DNA of 64,000 nucleotides from Elephas maximus indicus (GCF_024166365.1 NC_064831.1:78504268-78568267), one strand, 5' to 3'. Shown: positions 9,924 through 20,646, counted from the first letter of the stretch. Made by a program: numbers and translations. Notes: a model not told the origin generated them from the sequence alone.

Positions 9924-12067
9924 TTATAATAGTGGTCTAAAACAATATTTGTCCTTTTGCCTCTGACTCATTTCGCTCAGCATAATGCCTTCCAGATTCC
10001 TCCATGTTATGAAATGTTTCACAGATTCGTAACTGTTCTTTATCGATGCGTAGTATTCCATTGTGTGGATATACCACAATTTATTTACCCATTCATCCAT
10101 TGATGGACATCTTGGTTGCTTCCAGCCTTTTGCTATTGTAAACAGAGCTGCAATAAACATGGGTGTGCATATATCTGTTTGTGTGAAGGCTCTTGTATCT
10201 CTAGGGTATATTCCGAGGAGTGGGACTTCTGGGTTGTATGGTAGTTCTATTTCTAACTGTTTAAGATAACGCCAGATGGATTTCCAAAGTGGTTGTACCA
10301 TTTTACAATCCCACCAGCAGTGTATGAGAGTTCCAATCTCTCCGCAGCCTCTCCAACATTTATTATTTTGTGTTTTTTGGATTAATGCCAGTCTAGTTGG
10401 TGTGAGATGGAATCTCATCATAGTTTTAATTTGCATTTCTCTAATGGCTAATGATCGGGAGCATTTTCTCATGTATCTGTTGGCTGCCTGAATATCTTCT
10501 TTAGTAAAATGTGTGTTCATATCCTTTGCCCACTTCTTGATCGGGTTGTTTGTCTTTCTGTGGTTGAGTTTTGACAGAATCCTGTAGATTTTAGAGATCA
10601 GGCGCTGGTCTGAGATGTCATAGCTGAATATTCTTTCCCAGTCTGTAGGTGGTCTTTTTACTCTTTTGGTGAAGTCTTTAGATGAGCATAGGTGTTTGAT
10701 TTTTAGGAGCTCCCAGTTATCTGGTTTCTCTTCATCATTTTTGGTAATGTTTTGTATTCTGTTTATGCCCTGTATTAGGGCTCCTAGGGTTCTCCCTATT
10801 TTTTCTTCCATGATCTTTATCGTTTTAGTCTTTATGTTTAGGTCTTTGATCCACTTGGAGTTAGTTTTTGTGCATGGTGTGAGGTATGGGTCCTGTTTCA
10901 TTCTTTTGCAAATGGATATCCAGTTATGCCAGCACCATTTGTTAAAAAGACTATCATTTCCCCAATTGACTGACACTGGTCCTTTGTCAAATATCAGCTG
11001 CTCATACATGGATGGATTTATATCTGGGTTCTCAATTCTGTTCCATTTGTCTATGTGTCTGTTGTTGTACCAGTACCAGGCTGTTTTGACTACTGTAGCT
11101 GTATAATAGGTTCTGAAATCAGGTAGAGTGAGGCCTCCCACTTTCTTCTTCTTTTTCAATAATGCTTTGCTTATCCGGGGGTTCTTTCCCTTCCATATGA
11201 AATTAGTGATTTGTTTCTCTATCCCCTTAAAATATGACATTGGAATTTGGATCGGAAGTGCGTTATATGTATAGATGGCTTTTGGTAGAATAGACATTTT
11301 TACTACGTTAAGTCTTCCTATCCATGAGCAGGGTATGTTTTTCCACTTAAGTATGTCCTTTTGAATTTCTTGTAGTAGAGCTTTGTAGTTTTCTTTGTAT
11401 AGGTCTTTTACATCCTTGGTAAGATTTATTCCTAAGTATTTTATCTTCTTGGGGGCTACTGTGAATGGTATTGATTTGGTTATTTCCTCTTCGGTGTTCT
11501 TTTTGTTGATGTAGAGGAATCCAAGTGATTTTTGTATGTTTATTTTATAACCTGAGACTCTTCCAAACTCTTCTATTAGTTTCAGTAGTTTTCTGGAGGA
11601 TTCCTTAGGGTTTTCCATGTATACGATCATGTCATCTGCAAATAGTGATAGCTTTACTTCCTCCTTGCCAATCCGGATACCCTTTATTTCTTTGTCTAGC
11701 CTAATTGCCCTGGCTAGGACTTCAACTACGATGTTGAATAAGAGCGGTGATAAAGGGCATCCTTGTCTGGTTCCCGTTCTCAAGGGAAATGCTTTCAGGT
11801 TCTCTCCATTTAGAGTGATATTGGCTGTTGGCTTTGCATAGATGCCCTTTATTATGTTGAGGAATTTTCCTTCAATTCCTATTTTGGTAAGAGTTTTTAT
11901 CATAAATGGGTGTTGAACTTTGTCAAATGCCTTTTCTGCATCTATTGATAAGATCATGTGGTTTTTATCTTTTGTTTTATTTATGTGATGGATTACATTA
12001 ATGGTTTTTCTGATATTAAACCAGCCTTGCATACCTGGTATAAATCCCACTTGATCAGGGTGAATTA

Positions 12068-12208
<141 letters not shown>

Positions 12209-13736
12209 TCATAGAATGAGTTGGGTAGTATTCTGTCTTTTTCTATGCTTTGAAATACCTTTAGTAGTAGTGGTGTTAACTCTTCTCTGAAGGTTTGGTA
12301 GAACTCTGCAGTGAAGCTGTCTGGGCCAGGACTTTTTTTTGCTGGGAGTTTTTTGATTACCATTTCAATCTCTTTTTTTGTTATGGGTCTATTTAGTTGT
12401 TCTACTTCTGAATGTGTTAGTTTAGGTAGGTAGTATTTTTCCAAGAATTTATCCATTTCTTCTAGGTTTTCAAATTTGTTAGAGTACAATTTTACGTAGT
12501 AATCTGAAATGATTCTTTTAATTTCATTTGGCTCTGTTGTGATGTGGTCCTTCTTGTTTCTTATTCGGGTTATTTGTTTCCTTTCCTGTATTTCTTTAGT
12601 CAGTCTAGCCAATGGTTGATCAATTTCGTTAATTTTTTCAAAGAACCAGCTTTTGGCTTTGTTAATTCTTTCAATTGTTTTTCTGTTCTCTAATTCATTG
12701 AGTTCAGCTCTAATTTTTATTATTTGTTTTCTTCTGGTGCCTGATGGGTTCTTTTGTTGCTCACTTTCTATTTGTTCAAGTTGTCGGGACAGTTCTCTGA
12801 TTTTGGCTCTTTCTTCTTTTTGTATGTGTGCATTTATCGATATAAATTGGCCTCTGAGAACTGCTTTTGCTGTGTCCCAGAGGTTTTGATAGGATGTATT
12901 TTCATTCTCGTTGCTTTCTAAGAATTTCCTTATTCCCTCCTTGATGTCTTCTATAACCCAGTCTTTTTTCAGGAGGGTATTGTTCATTTTCCAAGTATTT
13001 GATTTCTTTTCCCTAGTTTTTCTGTTATTGATTTCTAGCTTCATTGCCTTGTGGTCTGAGAAGATGCTTTGTAATATTTCGATGTTTTGGATTCTGCAAA
13101 GATTTGTTTTGTGACCTAATATGTGGTCTATTCTAGAGAATGTTCCATGTGCACTAGAAAAAAAAGTACATTTTGCAGCAGTTGGGTGGAGAGTTCTGTA
13201 TAAGTCTATGAGGTCAAGTTGGTTGATTGTTGTAAGTAGGTCTTTCGTGTCTCTATTGAGCTTCTTACTGGATGTCCTGTCCTTCTCCGAAAATGGTGTG
13301 TTGAAGTCTCCTACTATAATTGTGGAGGTGCCTATCTCACTTTTCAATTCTGTTAAAATTTGATTTGTGTATCTTGCAGCCCTGTCATTGGGTGCGTAAA
13401 TATTTAATATGGTTATGTCTTCCTGATCAATTGTCCCTTTTATCATTATATAGTGTCCTTCTTTATCCTTTGTGGTGGATTTAAGTCTAAAGTCTATTTT
13501 GTCAGAAATTAATATTGCTACTCCTCTTCTTTTTTGCTTATTATTTGCTTGATATATTTTTTTCCATCCTTTGAGTTTTAGTTTGCTTGTGTCTCTAAGT
13601 CTAAGGTGTGTCTCTTGTAGGCAGCATATAGATGGATCGTATTTCTTTATCCAGTCTGTGACTCTCTGTGTCTTTATTGGTGCATTTAGTCCATTTACAT
13701 TCAGCGTAATTATAGATAAATAAGTTTTTAGTGCTG

Positions 13737-14015
13737 TCATTTTGATGCCTTTTCATGTGTGTTGTTGGCCATTTCATTTTTCCACATGCTTTTTTGTGCT
13801 GAGACGTTTTTCTTAGTAGATTGTGAGATCCTCATTTTCATAATGTTTAACTTTATGTTTGTTGAGTCGTTACGTTTTTCTTGGCTTTTTTCTTGAGTTA
13901 TGGAATTGATATTCCTTTTTGTGGTTACCTTATTATTTACCCCTACTTTTCTAAGTAAAAACCTAACTTGTATCGTTCTATATCGCCTTGTATCACTCTC
14001 CATCTGGCAGTTCAA
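13737..14015 (-). other. Small ORF in the L1 ORF1-ORF2 spacer, overlapping the ORF2 start
   Basis: Open frame of up to 92 codons starting at TTG (88 codons from the first ATG, near 14003). Its stop TGA shares bases with the ORF2 ATG in an ATGA overlap at 13737-13740. The predicted peptide is lysine- and asparagine-rich and basic, with no domain I recognise. An overlap of this type is compatible with termination-reinitiation, but the frame may simply be chance in A-rich spacer sequence. Confidence 0.4.
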
Positions 14016-14221
14016 TGCCTCCTATATTTAGTCCCTCTTTTTGATTATTGTGGTAGTTTATCTATTGATTTCCATGATTTCCTGTTATGTGTATTATTTT
14101 GTTTATTTATTTATTTTTTAGAATTAATCTTAATTTGTTTGTTTTTGTGCTTTCCCTGTTTGAGTTGCGTTGATATCAGGACGTTCTGTTTTGTGACCTT
14201 GTATTGTGCTGGTACCTGATA
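14016..14221 (-). other. Rest of the L1 inter-ORF spacer
   Basis: The spacer between the ORF1 stop and ORF2 start is about 480 bp in total, much longer than the roughly 60-bp spacer of human L1. This part is T-rich on the plus strand and has no clear frame. Confidence 0.7.
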
Positions 14222-15241
14222 TTACTGGTCATCAGGCCAAACAATCTCCTTTAGCATTTCTTGCAGTCTTGGTTTAGTTTTTGCAAATTCTCTAAACTTG
14301 TGTTTATCTGTAAATATCTTAATTTCTCCTTCATATTTCAGAGAGAGTTTTGCTGGATATATGATCCTTGGTTGGCAGTTTTTCTCCTTCAGTGCTCTGT
14401 ATACGTCGTCCCATTCCCTTCTTGCCTGCATGGTTTCTGCTGAGTCGTCTGAACTTATTCTTATTGATTCTCCCTTGAAGGAAACCTTTCTTTTCTCCCT
14501 GGCTGCTTTTAAAATTTTTTGTTTGTCTTTGGTTTTGGTAAGTTTGATGATAATATGTGTTGGTGTTTTTCTTTTTGGATCAATCTTAAATGGGGTTCGA
14601 TCAGCATCTTGGAGAGATATCCTTTCGTCTTTCATGATGTCAGGGAAGTTTTGTGTCAGGAGTTCTTCAACTATTTTCTCTGTGTTTTCTGTCCCCCCTC
14701 CCTGTTCTGGGACTCCAATCACTCGCAAGTTATCCTTCTTGATAGAGTCCCACATGATTCTTAGGGTTTCTTCATTTTTTTAATTCTTTTATCTGATTTT
14801 TTTTTCAGCTATGTTGGTGTTGATTCCCTGGTCCTCCAGAAGTCCCAGTCTACATTCTAATTGCTCGAGTCTGCTCCTCTGACTTTCTATTGCATTGTCT
14901 AATTCTGTAATTTTATTGTTAATCTTTTGGATTTCTACATGCTGTCTCTCTATGGATTCTTGCAACTTATTAATTTTTCCACTATGTTCTTGAATAATCT
15001 TTTTGAGGTCTTTAACAGTTTTATCAGTGTGTTCCTTGGTTTTTTCTGCATTTATCCTAATTTCATTTGTGATATCTTTAAGCATTCTGTAAATTAGTTT
15101 TTTATATTCTGTATGTGATAATTCCAGGATTGTATCTTCATTTGGGAAAGATTTTGATTCTTTTGTTTGGGGGGTTGGAGAAGCTGTCATGGTCTGTTTC
15201 TTTATGTGGTTTGATATGGACTGCTGTCTCCGAGCCACCAC
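14222..15241 (-). pseudogene. L1 ORF1 (RNA-binding protein), interrupted
   Basis: Encodes the L1 ORF1 protein, a trimeric RNA-binding chaperone. About 339 codons. The N-terminal part (14789-15241) has a long coiled coil with heptads from about residue 40 to 140. The downstream part (14222-14755) has the RRM (NLRVIGVPE motif) and the C-terminal domain (HIIIKLTK, ETMQARREWDDVY, QPRIIYPAKLSL motifs). Two TAA codons in frame, at 14789-14791 and 14780-14782, break it exactly at the coiled-coil to RRM joint. The alternative frame is open across most of this joint, so a pair of compensating A-run slips is an equally good explanation. Both halves are in the same frame. Confidence 0.93.
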
Positions 15242-16263
15242 TGGGAAACTAAATTTTCCAGGTAATCAGCTAAAAAAAAATGCAGTCAGATCCCTATCTG
15301 AATTCTCACTCTGGCTCAGGGTATTCGGATGTTAATGGAGCCGCCTGGGGAGGGTGGGGGAGGGATCAGAGAGCTAGGAGCGTAGCACCACAGAATATAG
15401 AGCTAATCCCCGCGTTCACACTCCACCCCCGTTTGCCAAAATCCCGGCGGGATGGCTCCCCGGCTGGGATGCTACTCTCCCCTCTCCGAGACCTGTCACT
15501 TCCTCCCGGGGACTTCTCCCTCCGGTGCGCCGCGCCGCTCGCGCGAACTGGGTGGGCATCGCCCGCACGACCAGGTGGGCCCACCCCTGGGGTCTATTCA
15601 GGGGATCGCGCTCACGCCCCGCCCACTCTCGCCAATATCCCAGCAGGACGGCTCCCCGGCTGGGACGCTGCTCTCCCCGCTCCAAGACCTGTCACTTTCT
15701 CCCGGGGACTTCTCCCTCCGGTGCGCCGCGCCACACGCGTGAACTGGGTGGGCGTCCCCCGCACGAACGTTTGGGCCCCCCCCCGGGGTCGCTTTAGGGA
15801 AATATAGCTGATCCCACGCTCGCGCCATGCCCGCTTCCCACCAAACTCCCGGCAGGACTGCTCCCCGGCTGGGACGCTGCTCTCCCCTCTCCAAGATCAG
15901 TCACTGCCTCCTGGGTGCTTCTCCCACCAGCTGTGCCGCTACACCGCCTGCACCAACCAGCTAGACTCCCTCCCGGGATGGGTTCGGGGGGGTAGGGCTG
16001 GGCCCCTTGTCTGTGCCGTCTGCCCCCCTGGGCTCTGCCCCAGCTCGGGCTCTGAAGGTCACCTGCCTGGTACCCTGGCTCCTAGTTCTGAAAACGATTG
16101 CTGTCTGCCCGTATTTGTTCGTTCTCCGTCTCTAAGTCTGTGTTTGTTGTTCAGAGATCGTAGATTGTTATGTATGTGATCGATTCACTTGTTTTTCCGA
16201 GTCTTTGTTGCAAGAGGGATCCGCGGTAGCGTCCACCTAGTCCGCCATCTTGACCCCGCCTCC
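15242..16263 (-). promoter_or_regulatory. L1 5' UTR / internal promoter with tandem units
   Basis: GC- and CpG-rich block of about 1 kb, unlike the AT-rich surroundings. In L1 this region holds the internal RNA polymerase II promoter. The motif gctccccggctggga recurs at 15455, 15651 and 15860, spacing about 196 and 209 bp, and the sequence between copies is clearly repeated (cctgtcact, ctcccggggacttctccctc, gtgcgccgcgcc). This is two to three tandem monomers, a layout like mouse L1 promoters. Open frames here on both strands are by-products of CpG-rich sequence. Confidence 0.88.
16241..16252 (-). promoter_or_regulatory. YY1-type site at L1 5' end
   Basis: CAAGATGGCGGA on the minus strand, starting about 12 bases inside the element. 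The same core near +12 of human L1 binds YY1 and sets the transcription start. Binding here is inferred from the motif and position. Confidence 0.8.
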
Positions 16264-16277
16264 TTGGTTTAAGTTTT
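16264..16277. repeat. Target site duplication of the L1, right copy
   Basis: TTGGTTTAAGTTTT, identical to 9113-9126. Confidence 0.95.
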
Positions 16278-16299
16278 AAGATTATCTCAGGGCGATAGC

Positions 16300-16420
16300 T
16301 CCATGGGATTTTCAATGGCTGATTTTTCAACTGTAGAGCTCCAGGTCCTTCTTCCAACGCACCTTTGGTATATTCAAATTGCCAATCTTCAGGATAGCTG
16401 AAGAGCACATTAATGTTTGC
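16300..16420 (-). mobile_element. Diverged AfroSINE fragment, antisense
   Basis: gattttcaatggctgatttt and aggtccttcttccaacgcac match the body of the longer AfroSINE subtype as seen at 33947-34149. The tail is missing. Confidence 0.65.
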
Positions 16421-16436
16421 ATAACACATTACCTTA

Positions 16437-16641
16437 TGTTGTTGTTGTTGGGTGCCTGGAGTCAATTCTGACTCACAGCGACCCCATGCGACAGAGTAGA
16501 ACTGCCCCATAGGTTTTCCTGGGCTGTAGTCTTTATGGGACTAGGTCACCAGGCCTTTCTCCCAAGAAGTCACCAGATAGATTCAAACTGTTGACCTTTC
16601 AGGTAGCAGCGGAGTGCTTAACCATTGCACTGCCAGGGCTC
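16437..16641 (-). mobile_element. AfroSINE (longer subtype), antisense
   Basis: Tail with gttgttgttgggtgcc, then gcgacagagtagaactgccc, the aggcctttctcc body and the head ttgcactgccagggctcc. The tail shows an RTE-like (GTT)n end on this strand. Confidence 0.92.
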
Positions 16642-16829
16642 CTTATAGCCTCTGGCAAACAAGAGTTGAGGCAAATTCAGGTTAATATTCAGACGGCTGA
16701 ATGGTCTCCAGCAGAGTTTTCAGACTGACAGAGAGCAATATGATTGTGAAGAACAATGGCTCAAGTGAGGAAAAGCTGGAGGAATTTAGGAAGAGGCAGC
16801 AAAGTGTCGTTGTTGGGTGTGCGAACTGT

Positions 16830-16932
16830 TTCAGACCACCATGGCTTAAATCCTGTTTCTACCACTTACCAGCTGGGTCTTTGAGCCTTAGTGTTCTCAC
16901 CTACAAAATGGGGATTATAATATCACCTCCAC
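16830..16932 (+). repeat. MIR, left part
   Basis: accacttaccagctgggtct and acctacaaaatggggattat are MIR landmarks. The element resumes at 17498 after an RTE insertion. Confidence 0.75.
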
Positions 16933-16941
16933 CACCTGTCT

Positions 16942-17488
16942 GTCAATATGCTTGTACTGGTGGTTTGCATGTTGCTATGATGCTGGAAGCTTTGTCACTG
17001 GTATTTCAAATACCAGCAGGGTCGCCCATAGTGAACAGATCAGCTGATCTCACAGACTAAGACAGACTACAAAGAAAGGACTTATGGTCTAGTTTCAGAA
17101 ATTAGCTGATGAAAACCTTATAGATCACAAAAGAATATTGCTCAATATACCTGTTGCCATGGAGTCAATTTTGACTTGTAGCAACCCTATAGGGCAGAAT
17201 AGAACTGCCCTATAGGGTTTCCAAGGAGCAGCTGATAGACTCGAACTACCAGCCTTTTGGTTAGCAGCCTAGCTCTTAACCACTGTGCCACCAGGGCTCC
17301 ATTGCCCAATATAGTGCTGGAAAACGAACCCCTTATGTTGGAGGCACTGAAAATACACGGTGGCTGTAACAATGAACTTGATTATAACAATGATTTTTAT
17401 GTCACAGGACATGGCAAAGTCTTGTTCTGTTGTATATGGGGTTGCCATATATAGGTGCTGACTTGACAGAAACTAACAACAATAATAG
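16942..17488 (+). mobile_element. Internally deleted RTE element with TSD
   Basis: Carries the RTE 5' end (tgttgctatgatgctggaag, then an actggtatttcaaataccag palindrome) joined directly to the RTE 3' end (cggtggctgtaacaatg, ttctgttgtatatgggg, and an AACAAC tail). The whole reverse transcriptase region is absent. A 9-bp TSD CACCTGTCT lies at 16933-16941 and 17489-17497, so it inserted as this short form or was deleted afterwards inside a complete insertion. It lies inside a MIR and is itself interrupted by an AfroSINE. Confidence 0.78.
17150..17300 (-). mobile_element. AfroSINE inside the deleted RTE, with TSD
   Basis: Full antisense AfroSINE flanked by ATTGCTCAATATA (17137-17149) and ATTGCCCAATATA (17301-17313), one mismatch in 13. 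Confidence 0.94.
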
Positions 17489-17497
17489 CACCTGTCT

Positions 17498-17582
17498 CAT
17501 AAGGCTTTATTGAGAATTAATCCACCAGACGACACATGAAAGGTGCTTGACCCATAACAAACGCTCATATTGTTTGATATTG
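17498..17582 (+). repeat. MIR, right part
   Basis: ctcataaggctttattgaga followed by attaatccacc continues the MIR interrupted at 16932. Confidence 0.65.
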
Positions 17583-17719
17583 TCGTTGTTGTTGAGTGCT
17601 GTCAAATTGATTTTTGACTTATAGCAGCCTCATGTGACAGAGTTGAACTGCCCCATAGAGTTTCCTAGACAGTATAAATCTTTATGGAATCAGACGGCAG
17701 TTCTTCCTTCTGTGGTATT
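17583..17719 (-). mobile_element. AfroSINE 3' part, antisense
   Basis: gttgttgttgagtgctgtca tail, then gtgacagagttgaactgccc and a ctttatggaatcag body. The head is missing; the 5S-L1 chimera starts just beyond. Confidence 0.85.
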
Positions 17720-17733
17720 AAGAGATGGCTAAG
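17720..17733. repeat. TSD of the 5S-L1 chimera, left copy
   Basis: AAGAGATGGCTAAG, matching AAGAGATGGTTAAA at 18154-18167 in 12 of 14 positions. Confidence 0.85.
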
Positions 17734-17850
17734 GTCAACAGCCATAGCACCCTGAACAAGCTTGATCTCATCTGATCTCAGAAACTAAGCAAGACTGGGC
17801 CTTGTTAGTACTTGGATAGGAGACTGCCTGGGAATACCAGGTGCTGTAGC
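17734..17850 (+). pseudogene. 5S rRNA pseudogene (5' half of a 5S-L1 chimera)
   Basis: About 117 bp, nearly the full 5S rRNA length, starting at the 5S first base. Preserved segments include accctgaac, gatctcatctgatctcagaa, ctaagca, gttagtacttggat, gggagac-like aggagactgcctgggaatac and caggtgctgtag. Substitutions are spread over its length. The internal promoter boxes are mutated, and there is no T-run terminator because L1 sequence follows directly. Not a functional rRNA gene. Confidence 0.93.
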
Positions 17851-18153
17851 AGCCCCATAGGAGATTGGCTTATAAAGCAAACAGTATCATCCACGAGTAA
17901 TGTGTTCTCTTAATCAACTATATTAGACCGAATGATCAACATTTACCCAAAAGAAAAGATGAGAAGGCAAGGAGGAGAAGGGAAGCTAGATCAATGGAAA
18001 CAGAACAAACAGAATGGAAAAACGAGAATGCTTACACATTGTGAAAATTACCAATACCACCGAACAATCTGTATAAAAATTGTTAAATGGAAACCCAATT
18101 TGTTATGTAAGCTTTCACCTAAAGCATAATAAAATATTAAAACAAAAACAAAA
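17851..18153 (+). mobile_element. L1 3' UTR tail joined to 5S rRNA
   Basis: Continues without a gap from the 5S sequence. Matches the L1 3' tail lineage seen at 62905-63160 and, antisense, at 56349-56540: agatgagaaggcaaggagg, agctagatcaatgg, then gtaagctttcacctaaagca, ataataaaat and an A-rich tail. The second TSD copy follows at 18154. Confidence 0.85.
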
Positions 18154-18167
18154 AAGAGATGGTTAAA

Positions 18168-18488
18168 GCAATGCAAGTAGATGAGGACTCTCCTCAGATA
18201 AAGCATGGATGGGAGACTGTAAGTTCCAGCGTGGCCTCAGGAGCAGTGTCTACAGTCAGTGAAGAGATGATGAAATAAGAATTCCTAAGTGACCTGATTC
18301 CTATAGGAGAGAGGTGATGGAGAAAACAGTACACTACTATCTTCCCTACCCTGGTCTTAAACTCAAAATTAGATTTGAAAGAAGTGCATGTTAGTCAGGG
18401 GAGTGGTAATTAAAATCTAGTTGGATTGCTGAATGTTACTATCTATGGCAATGTAGATATTAAGAAGTAGCAAGAGGTGTGGAGATGA
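18168..18488. other. Unannotated sequence
   Basis: No repeat or gene recognised. Confidence 0.5.
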
Positions 18489-18597
18489 AGTTTGAATCCA
18501 CCGGCCACTTCTTGGAAACCCTATGGGGCAGTTCCACTCTGTCTTACAGGATCACTATGAGTCAGAATCGACTCAACAGCAATGGGTTTGTTTTCTT
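18489..18597 (+). mobile_element. AfroSINE, 5'-truncated
   Basis: Begins at the B-box region (tttgaatccaccggcc) and keeps the accctatggggcagttccac segment and the gactcaacagcaatgggttt tail. Confidence 0.9.
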
Positions 18598-19889
18598 GTT
18601 GTTGTCATTCTTTCAGAGGAAAGTAGAGACCCTTGTTTGGGGAAATCTCTACTCCAACATGATGCTGTGGGGGGAGGCAGAGTTGCTGAGGAACTCAGAG
18701 ATACTGGGAAAGAGTGGGTTGGGACAGCAATATGGGAGAAAGCGGTTGATATACATCATGAATCTTTTAAAGTCAAGGAGTTTTGCTATAAGTTTATTTG
18801 TTCTTGAAGTCATTGCTTTCATTTTGCTTTTATATTTTAATAATCCTTTCATAACAGTTGGGATAAACAGTTGCCCATCCATTTTTTCTGTCTCTCAGGT
18901 TCTTTGGGAAGCTTTCTGATGATAATGTATGCTGCTGCAAGGCAGGGGCCTTTATGACTGTTTGAAACCAAAAAAATTGTCTTGTGCCATAAATTACTAT
19001 CTCTACAGGGGGATGTATGAGCTGTGTGCATTTTGGGTAGGAGAAATAGAAATTTTGAAGATTTTTTTTGGGGACATCTCATGTCCCGCTGGACTCTAGG
19101 GGGCTTCCAGGGTAGAATTAGTGGGACAATGTACATCCCTTGGGACTCAAAGGGTAGGATTGTTGGATAGTGAACAACAACAACAAAAGAAATCCATTCT
19201 ACCTACCAAAAACTCAATAACACTCAATGATTCAGCATACTTCCTTCAATGAAAACACATAATATCAACAAAAATTCAAAGCAAAAAATAATTAGGTCTT
19301 GAAAGGGTGGTAGGTTTGGTTAAGGAGCTGTTCCGGGAGGGAAAAAGGGAGTTTACTGAGAAAATCTGAGGGCATTTTCACTGCAAATTGAGGAAAAAAC
19401 TTAGGCTGGTTAGAAAAGAACCCACTTACTCAAAGACCAAGAGGACACAGGAAACCAGGCCTTGGACTGGCCAGGCAGGTGAGCATGGACTGGGAAATAG
19501 AAACAAACCAGCCCATATATGCTGAAGCTCTCAGTTTACCTGTAATTTGCACAATTTACTTGAATTTTGTGTCCTAATGTTTCCTCTTGCAGCAGTAAAT
19601 AATCTGGGCACGTTCAGGGTCAGCTGAGCACTCTGTGCTGGAGGACACCAGGTGAGTAAGGAGAAAGAATCCTAGTACAATTTAAGGGATGAGCCCCCAG
19701 GGCACTATCTTTGGATCAGTCCTGCTTTCTGAGATGGTAAGGCAGAAAGACATTAAAAGAACAGTAAAACTGACCATTATCAGGGCTGTTTTTAACAGTG
19801 ATGATGCCTCTGAATTCCTAGTCAAAGAGAAGGTTAAGTCAGGGGGATTGAGAAGGGAATGGGGAAAAGATTCAGAGGAAGGAGCCTGG
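18598..19889. other. Unannotated sequence
   Basis: No family recognised. The longest frame is a 146-codon run at 18479-18919 that starts inside the AfroSINE; I see no homology in it. Confidence 0.45.
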
Positions 19890-20165
19890 AAATGCAAACT
19901 AAAACAAATAAAATAGATACCATTTATCAACTCTCAAATTGGCAAAGACTTAAAAAGAATGCTAATGCCTAGTGCTCTCTAGGATAAATGAGAGTGGAAA
20001 TCTAGTTTACACGTTACTGGTGGGAATATTCATCAGCACAGCCTTTCCGGACTCAAATTTGGCAATGTGTATGGAAAGTCTTAAAAATGTGCAAACTTTC
20101 AAAGACAAAGTTTTACTTGGGATTAGTTTCAGCTGTATGGGATACAACAGGAACTCCTAAAGTGA
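19890..20165 (+). mobile_element. Old L1 (L1M/ME-like) 3' region, sense
   Basis: aactctcaaattggcaaaga, then acgttactggtgggaatatt and ctcaaatttggcaatgt follow the layout of old L1 sequence just after the ORF2 stop. It probably continues at 20785. Confidence 0.65.
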
Positions 20166-20451
20166 CTCAAACATGATGAAGGTATGTTTCATCTTCTCTC
20201 TGGAGGTGGTCAAGCCAGGGCTGGTACAGAACTGCGTAGAAGGTTCTCATGGACCCAGAAACACTATCTGGTTGCTTGACCAGCCCCAGTAAAAGCTCTT
20301 TCCCTTGTCCTTTGTGGCTCCTGGAACTCTAGCCATTCTCTCAGACCACAGCCAGGAGGAATGCAAAAGAAGATTTTACCTTTAGAAGACACTTTTCAGA
20401 AGTTACATACTAAAACTCCACTTATATCCAAATGCCTAAAACTTGGTCTGG

Positions 20452-20646
20452 CGTCCCTGTGTGGTACAAACGGTTAATGTATTTGGCATTGGGGGTTCAA
20501 ATCCACCCACAGATGCCTTGGAAGAAAGGCCTGGTGATCTTCTGAAAATTCAGCCATTGAAAACCCTATGGAGCACAGTTCTACTCTGACACACATGGGG
20601 TCACCATGAGTTGGAGTCCACTCACAAGCAACTGCTTTTCTTGGTT
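20452..20646 (+). mobile_element. AfroSINE (longer subtype)
   Basis: Head ctggcgtccctgtgtggtac, body gaagaaaggcctggtgatct, then ctctgacacacatggggtca and an acaagcaactgcttttc tail. Confidence 0.9.

Noticed and set aside
10666..11106. 146-codon plus-strand frame
   Set aside because: Antisense shadow of L1 ORF2, hydrophobic because it is the complement of the RT region.
15280..15807. 175-codon plus-strand open frame, proline- and arginine-rich
   Set aside because: It lies in the CpG-rich L1 5' UTR tandem units, on the strand opposite to L1; several overlapping frames are open at once there, as expected from GC-rich repeats.
17734..17850. Functional 5S rRNA gene
   Set aside because: Numerous substitutions including in internal promoter segments, no T-run terminator, and fused to an L1 tail with TSDs.
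18479..18919. 146-codon frame with a hydrophobic C-terminal stretch
   Set aside because: The first third is AfroSINE sequence and the rest has no recognisable domain; chance frame.
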